NCBI GenBank assembly: GCA_029204225.1
Contig: CM055099.1
Location: forward strand, 60,299,919-60,363,918
DNA length: 64,000 nucleotides
Direction of reading: 5' to 3'
From: Diphasiastrum complanatum
Taxonomy: Eukaryota; Streptophyta; Lycopodiopsida; Lycopodiales; Lycopodiaceae
Positions 57,502-64,000 of this stretch are shown here, in pieces; within the stretch, counting starts at the first letter, position 1, and every line of letters begins with the position of its first letter. The notes below the pieces were generated by a model. That model searched no databases. It worked only from the letters and a program-made list of their open reading frames with translations, and had not been told where the DNA came from. The position numbers and the translations under genes were made by a program.

Positions 57502-57614
57502 CATAATATGTTATTTTTGTTGGTTGATGGCTTTGCCAATTAAGCTAATGGACCTTTGGTCCCAGGTTCGAGCCTCCCCTTGGAAACCAAGAAGCATAAT
57601 ATGTTATTTTTGTT
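57502..57614 (+). mobile_element. Second short tRNA-derived SINE with a 20-bp target duplication
   Basis: CATAATATGTTATTTTTGTT occurs at 57502-57521 and again at 57595-57614. The 73-bp insert (57522-57594) contains GGTTCGAGCC (B box) and ends CCTTGGAAACCAAGAAG, the same 3' end as the insert at 7353-7418. The 5' halves differ. This independently confirms the family and its exact 3' end. Confidence 0.8.
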
Positions 57615-59661
57615 AAAACCCTAACCCGAAAAAATGGCTCACCTCCGCAGCATTGCTCTGTTTGTGCCTCTCATGGCAACGCCATTTCTTTAATTTTGTA
57701 TTCGAAAGACCCTAAACCCCTAATGGCCGATGGTTACGTGGCTGAGTTTAGGGTTCAGTAAACGCCTAAAGATAATGTGTATTGCGCGGTGCGCAACTGG
57801 CTGCCACTACAATTGCTATTCACTCACTGCGTGTGCCGCTGAGCTAGTCCTCTCCACAGTCTTTCCTTGGCTTTGGCCGACAGTTACCTCTATCATCTCA
57901 ATGTTGCAGGCTTTGAAAAGAACTGGGCAGGCCAGGCAGCCAGTGCCCACCCAGCACCCAGGCACTTGTCTGGCTACTTATGCTCTCATCTCATGTCTCA
58001 GTCTTGGTAATCACATATGTGATCTGGTGCAGGGAAAAGAAATGCACTTATACTTGGAAAATCGAGAGCAGCTCGCTGCTCGCTGTTGCTGGTGGATGCC
58101 AGTGGCCACTGCCACATCTAAAAGGTTCACGACAAACGCTTTTTCTTTCGTTTTGACGCTTGACCCAGAGCCTCTGTCCCAGGTCTGCGACCTGGTTCTG
58201 CAGGAAAACCACTTCTGTAGAAGCTGTGTAACATCTGCTGCTTCATTGTTTTTTATTAGTGTTTCACGGTTTGTTGCATCAAACGGCAGTAGTTGCTTTC
58301 TGAAGATATTACTATTTACATTATCTGCTTGGTGTATCAGGATTCAGGCCTGTAGCCGCTGAGCTTCTCCCTCCTTTTCCTGGCTCCAGCTGTATAGTTT
58401 GCGCTTTATGCAGGTAAAGTGGATGTTGCTGGTCAGTGATATGTGATATTCTATTTGTTATAGCGTGGGCCTGAAAATCATCTTTACCTCCAATACTGAG
58501 ATCTTAACAGGATTCTGTTTACAGTTCAATTGACTCAGTCACTGCAACCACGAATACAGATTTGTCAGATGGTACAAACAAATTGTATGCCAATGCATCT
58601 AGCTCTCTTCTATAATGTTCATTCTCACATGTGCTCCAGCACTTTCAATGCCGGTTTAATTCTAGTTAGCTGGGCTGGTTTTGTGTCATGTCTAGGCCAG
58701 GCTGCATGCTTCAGTGCGGCTTCAGTGCGACATTGATATCAATTTGAGTTCTTTAAAATTCTGTGAGTGCTAGTTCAAGAAAAATGCATGCTGAGAAATC
58801 AAATATGGTAGAAAACTTTGTTCTTTGTATGTGCCATGTGGTTGCTTCTGCCTTTTGTGCATTGAGAGAATTAATCTATGTAAAAGCTGACTATTTAGGC
58901 ATGTAGCTGAACCATATTCCTATTTCCGGATTTTAACTCGATGTTCGGCTAATGTCTAGATCTCGGGAATTTGAACCATCTGATGATCTCATATTCTACG
59001 AATGATTTTGTAAGAATTAAAATGGTGAACATGATACACGGCTTTGTTATAATAGGATAGCTATCAGCTCCCAAGGCAAGTTCACGCTCCATATGTTTCA
59101 GTAGGAGATCGGTTGACCCAAGCATCTGAATAATGGCATTTATGTGGCTACCTCCTAACCATGTTTTGTTGCTGAGTCTAGAGATGTATCAGAATATATG
59201 CGGTCCTCCAAAGCAAACTACCCGGTCGTCTTTTGGCACTTTCAAGCTGCCTGTATCTTGTCAATTTTGTCATCTGGTGTAACCTCTAGTGAAGGTTGAT
59301 CACTTGATAGAAAGATTGTCTCTTCCTTAAGCTGTATGGGCTTGTTGCTTTTCCTTAGTCATGATCAACTAGTTGATGTCCTATTTATTTCGATTGGTGT
59401 TCTTCCCATTATGTACCACTTGATTTGAATCCTTAAACTTGAAATGCTTTAAGTTTTACGCTGAAGTTCTTTTTTATTCCGATACTTCGCAAGAAAGCTC
59501 AAATGCGAAGAAAGTCCGGTAAAGTTTCATCACGAAAAGATATGTTCATGTACGAACGCCTTCGTCTTACTAGCTTAATCGCTCACATCTTTCCTTGTCT
59601 ATTTTTCCATGTATGTTCCAGAAAACGTTTTACCCCTGAGACAGCAAGGCCTTTGTTTCAG
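57615..59661 (+). other. Upstream region of the bZIP gene, probable 5' UTR exon and intron
   Basis: No frame here resembles a known protein. A 210-codon frame at 57730-58362 is Cys/Ser-rich and unfamiliar. TTATGCAGGTAAAG near 58411 looks like a splice donor, and TTTGTTTCAG at 59652-59661 is a good acceptor just before the bZIP start codon. A non-coding first exon spliced over about 1.25 kb is therefore likely (inference). A promoter could lie around 57.6-58 kb. Confidence 0.4.
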
Positions 59662-59669
59662 TTGCCAAA

Positions 59670-61644
59670 ATGGTGCACGGAGGAAACGAGGAGGATGTAA
59701 TCTGGCCAACTAAAAACAGATTCAGTCATTTTCCGCCCAAAAGTCCTGTGCCATCAGCTGGTTCACTCAATCTAGATTCCTGTGCTGGTGGATTTTTTTT
59801 AAGCAACGAAAATCACAAGGGTGAACGGCAGGCTCAAAATAAAGACGCTTATTTGCCTGTTGAGCCTCCGTGGTTGAATGAATTGCTTGATTCACCCAAA
59901 CTTTCCATAACAAAATTTTCTCATCGAAGATCTGCAAGTGACACAATGGCTTTTCACGCGTATCCTACTAGTTTAAGTAGAATCGATGAAGCTGAAGACG
60001 AAGATGTGTTGGCGCATACTTGTACAAGGTTAAGATGTTTTCTTGATTGTGACCATTTAGACGAAGGGGGAAGTGGCATCACGCATCCGCATCTTGCAGC
60101 CCTTGAATCAAAATCTAAAATAGACCAAATTTTGATCACGCAATCACTACACACCACGCAGATATCAGACCTTTGTTCTTTGTTTCAAAGATGGAGACTA
60201 GGTGATTCTGTCGCCAAGTTGAGTACTTCCACAGGCACATCGCTAGACGATGGTGGACTAGGAGTTTATCGAGATAATGCAGCGCCATTGGCAGGATGGA
60301 GATTTGTTAACACTGGACTCGCCCTCAACAGCATTAAAGAATGCAAGACGTGTGACGACTATAGCAATCCCAGTTCCGCGCCTTTGAACTTTGTCCAAGA
60401 CTCTGAGCCACAGCAAGTTAGAAAGTAAGCTGGTTAAGTAGCAAACTTACTTGCTATTTGTTTGCAGCTCTTTGATCCAAGAATAGAGTTCGTAAGTGTT
60501 TATAAATACTGTGTGCTTCTTGAGCTTATGAGGAGCCTGCAGTAGTTCGAGCATCTATTCACGTAATAAGTCATCTTATTGCAAGATTGCTTGATAAATA
60601 AACTTCTTGAATGTTCTGAGTTTGCAACACTTTAAGACTTTTAATGTAATTATGTGTAAGGTCTTTAAGTTCTTTTCTTGAACAGGCACTCTGGGCAGCG
60701 CTCCCGCGTAAGAAAGCTGCAATACATAGCAGAACTTGAAAGCCATGTCAATTCTTTACAGGTCAGTATTATTCCAGCTGCCTGCACTTGAATGCTGGTG
60801 GTGCAGACGCTCTATAGAGTCTAGACTGTCAATAGCGTATATGATTTCTGGCGTGAATATTGCAAAGAAATGTCATGGATTGCAATCTTGAAACTGTAAC
60901 TGACATCTCCATAGAGGTTTGAATTGATGGATTCAGAGCTAGCTTAGCCATTATTGCGTTGTGCAGGCTGAGGTTTCTGCACTTGCACCACAGGTGGCTT
61001 TTCTAGATCATCAACGAGGTATTTTAATTGCGGAAAATAAAGCTCTAAAGAAAAAACTACTAACACTCACAAAGGATGGACAGTATAAGAATGGTGAGCT
61101 AGCTAAGATTCCTAACATTTACCTGACTTTTGCCCTCCTCATGTGGCTTTTCTTCTGTTTTGGTTTAGTGGATAGCTCACTTATACGTTCAAAAGAGAAT
61201 CTATATATTCTATTGGTGAGACTGCATTTATGTTGTAGATTTTGGATAAAGATCGATTATTATTTGGTCTGAATATGATTCTGTTTGCCAGCTCACGTAG
61301 AAGTTTTGAGATCTGAGGTGCAAAGATGTAAGCTACTATTTCAACAACAAAAGAAGCAAGCTCTGCCGCGTTTACACCCACAGGCAGCAGTCTCGAGAGC
61401 TTACGATTCGGATCAACATATTGAAAGGATGAAACCTGCAGTTTCTGATACTTGCCTTAAGTTTCCGCTTGGACCACATCATCATGGAGTCTCCTATCCA
61501 ATAGAGGGTTTTGTAAAAGGGAAACCAGTTATTAAGAAAAACTGTATGCCATCCAGTTGCACTCGGGCTGGCAATGGCAAGAGCTGGGATGCACAAATAA
61601 ATGGAGGTGTATTGTTGCCAGAATTCATGATACGAAATGCCTAG
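59670..61644 (+). CDS. bZIP transcription factor, four coding exons, intact
   Basis: Coding exons are 59670-60424, 60686-60761, 60967-61093 and 61292-61644. All introns are GT-AG and the joined frame gives 436 residues. The N-terminal half has PPWLNELLDSP (66-76) and HRRSASD (85-91), an HxRxxS-type motif known as a 14-3-3 contact in plant bZIPs. The basic region/zipper spans exons 2-4: VRKHSGQRSRVRKLQYIAEL, ESHVNSLQ, AEVSALAPQVAFLDHQRGIL, and on through ENKALKKKL. The invariant Asn of N-x7-R is Arg here. As I recall, Arabidopsis AT1G58110 and AT4G06598 share the WLDDLL, HRRS and QRSRVRKLQYIAELE features and also lack the Asn. It would act in the nucleus as a dimer. DNA binding may be altered. 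No disabling change was seen. The ATG follows a splice acceptor by 8 bp. Confidence 0.9.
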
Positions 61645-63110
61645 TTTTCTTCGTATTACGAGTAAAAGCCTCTCTTGCACTGCACTCCATTTTTTGTCCA
61701 CGTCTACTGCCTTAATGATTCTGTTGGCCTGCATTGTCCAAAGATTCCTTCCTCAAACTATATGATCAGGCTCCCATGTTCTTATGGACTGGCTGTAAAA
61801 CCTTATGTTATCGCAAGAAAAGCTTTTGAATTCTTCCGTGTTATTGTGAACTAGGTACAAATGTCCAAGAGAGCTTTTCAATCCTTGTCAATGATGATAT
61901 TTTCCGATCTGAAGATTCATGATTTGAGGAAAATTGCTGTTCTTTGCTTCAATGTCACTTAGTGATTGAAAGGATGGTAATGCCGACAAGCATCTGGAAT
62001 TCACCAAGCCCAAAAGTTTGTTTGAAGATTAGCTTACATGCTTTTGCATTTTTTGTGTTTCTGCAATATGTTGCACATGTATATGCTCATATAGAAATGT
62101 TGTTTGCCCAAAAAGCCTTTATGTACAGAAACCAAGTATAGCAGCCTCCTAAATTATGGACTGCTTAATGGATCAACCACCATTTAAAAACATAAGGCTG
62201 CTTACAGCTACCGGCTATGTATTTGAAAGCCTGCTCAATTCATGTCCCAAACCCTTCTCATTTTTTAAGGATTTGTCTCGAGAATTACCAGCTAATTGAA
62301 TTTAAAAGTTTATCTATGTGCCTATAAAGAAATTCATTTCACTAAGGAAAAGTTTGCCCAAAAGCATGTCAAAAATCAGCTAGCACAAGTTTTAGCCTAG
62401 AAGTCATTGTAACATGAGTTAGTGAAGTAAATTTGACTCCATTTTACTAAAAGAAGAGTTATCTATTGGAATGTCCTTTTGTAGTGATTTTGCTCCCTAG
62501 CAAAGTCATTGCTTGCCCTTAATGTAGTAACCTTTCAAAAGAGCTCATCAAAATAGCTATTTACCTTCATAGCAACTTCTCATAGGAGCTCACTAAAAAC
62601 CCATTTAGCTTTTTGGTGTTGGTTTTCTAAGAAATTATAAAAGAAGAACCATTTAGCTTTTGAAGGGGCTTAATTGAAAGTCCATTCTCATGTAAAGACC
62701 TACATATCCATCAATCTAATTGCTTGACCTATTTTGAAAGTAATGATTGACATCCTCTCCAACTACACTATATAACACAATAAATTTTATAAGCCATGAA
62801 CACAATATCACACAGAGCATCACCTAAAGAATAATATAATCAAAGCCATGATATTATAATGATTTGCAACTTATATTATTGAACACTTGACATTGAGGTT
62901 GAAGTGGATCATAGACTTTTCTACGATAAAATAGTTGTATCAGTGTCCTAGAAGTATCCTAGGACAGCAAAATCACCAAATGTAGATTGTCTACTTATGG
63001 TTTTCTAGAGGCTTTTGCAAGAAGCTTCTACACTATCCCCATATTGGTGCATAAATTCACATGATGACACAATTCCAAATATAATATGAATGCTGCCAAT
63101 TGCACTCCGG
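61645..63110 (+). other. 3' flank of the bZIP gene, no further gene
   Basis: Probable 3' UTR followed by AT-rich DNA. Short frames have no domains. Confidence 0.45.
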
Positions 63111-63680
63111 GTCATGTTAGCCTTAGTGTAGCGCAGGCATCCCAAAGGGAGCCGGGAACCACGACTTAGCTTCCCAGCCTTCAACTCTTGCCATCCAAAC
63201 CCACTTGACATACAAGCAGCCAACTCGCCAACAACGATCAGACTTAACCAACTTGAAGTTCCAAAAACCAACATTAAGATCCAACCTGGCGCCATGCCAA
63301 ATCGGGGGTCCCGACGTGGGTGACTTCCAACTCGAAGCTTCGTTACAAACGAGTAACATCCATTCCAAGCAAGCGGTCTGACTTACATCAGACTTAACCA
63401 ACTGAAAGCTTCGTCACGAGCGCTGGAAGCCAACCTGGCGCCACGCCAGACTGGACAGCCATAAACAGGTAACATCCACCCAAGCAAGCCATCCAACTCA
63501 GCCGACAGGTTAGAGCCCGTTCCCCAAGAGCTTAACCCATTCACGTTCATGCAAGGAATACTCAGAACCACAAGCCGCGACAGATATTGAAACAACCAGT
63601 TCCTGGACCAAATGGTCCCGACAGCAAAACGCTGGCGCCACGGACCGAATGGTCCCGACGGCATACCGCTGGCGTCCCGG
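63111..63680. repeat. GC-richer tandem repeats at the window edge
   Basis: Two ~150-bp units (about 63236-63390 and 63391-63520) share GACTTAACCAACT, CCAACCTGGCGCCA(T/C)GCCA, GTAACATCCA and CAAGCAAGC. Further right, two ~37-bp units repeat AATGGTCCCGAC(A/G)GCA(A/T) then CGCTGGCG (about 63607-63680). Minus-strand frames repeat W(H/R)GARL accordingly, but I do not think they are genes. Confidence 0.55.
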
Positions 63681-64000
63681 GATACGACCCTCAGCTATGT
63701 GTCAAGTTAAAAATTTTGAAAGCGGCCTTACAACTGGCGCTTTTACCGAACACTGAAACCCAGAAGGTAATCAGAGTCAGTTTGAGGAAAATCCCACTTT
63801 ATTGATAAATCTGAGAAGGTTACATTTCAAGTGTGTGACCGACCCTAGTCTCCGGGGCGCTAGCATGCCAAGGCGAGAGCCATGACAACAATCCAGCAAG
63901 GGAGGCTGAGACTTGGTTGGAGCTCGCCCTGAGTCGCAACCCGCACTCCCCTATAGTATTGGTGTGATTCGGCACCCCCCCTCATACCAAGCACTCTACC
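63681..64000 (-). other. Possible LTR edge, cut off by the window
   Basis: Minus-strand AATAAAG near 63799 and a clear change to GC-rich sequence suggest the end region of an LTR element. No matching second copy is in the window. Confidence 0.25.

Noticed and set aside
57730-58362. A 210-codon plus-strand ORF before the bZIP gene
   Set aside because: No domain, odd Cys/Ser/Trp composition, and it overlaps the likely 5' UTR region. Kept only as an unsupported frame.

Overview
This window looks like nuclear DNA from a land plant with a repeat-rich genome. The evidence is Ty1/copia elements primed by initiator-Met tRNA, Ty3/gypsy elements primed by a tRNA-Asp-type site, a plant-type bZIP gene with short GT-AG introns, an L1-like LINE remnant, foldback MITEs and very long (TC)n/(GA)n tracts. 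The species cannot be fixed from the sequence; a fern, a lycophyte or a repeat-rich seed plant are all possible. Almost everything is mobile-element DNA of different ages, with one clearly intact host gene at 59.7-61.6 kb.

Layout. 0-9 kb holds a foldback/MITE family, a ~0.94 kb terminal-inverted-repeat element that contains one exon of a short-chain dehydrogenase gene, and a very short tRNA-derived SINE with a 22-bp target duplication. 9-17 kb holds four decayed copia fragments and a helically phased array of seven CCGAAACGC motifs. 17-23.4 kb is a non-autonomous LTR element that carries a gag-like gene but no pol and contains a ~10-unit tandem array. 23.4-35 kb holds two related gag-like coiled-coil ORFs on opposite strands; a young, intact 6.16-kb copia element has inserted between them, apparently into the LTR of the minus-strand one. 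35-37.7 kb is a decayed gypsy pol.

38-41.7 kb is the most unusual region. On the minus strand a four-exon gene-like unit joins a CENH3-like histone fold, a Ser/Pro-rich linker and a Ulp1-type (C48) protease domain. Three GT-AG introns all keep the frame, but the unit carries several disabling mutations, including Tyr in place of the catalytic Cys. Upstream of it lie an array of inverted repeats and a cluster of five CACGTG boxes. An unrecognised plus-strand ORF pair converges on it.

41.7-51.8 kb holds pieces of gypsy elements, including two 5' halves of one family with LTRs of about 1.2 kb, separated by a copia fragment. 52-57 kb holds strong palindromes, an L1-like LINE remnant, long microsatellites and another short SINE. 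59.7-61.6 kb is a five-exon (four coding) bZIP transcription-factor gene. The last kilobase holds GC-richer tandem repeats, perhaps the edge of another LTR element.
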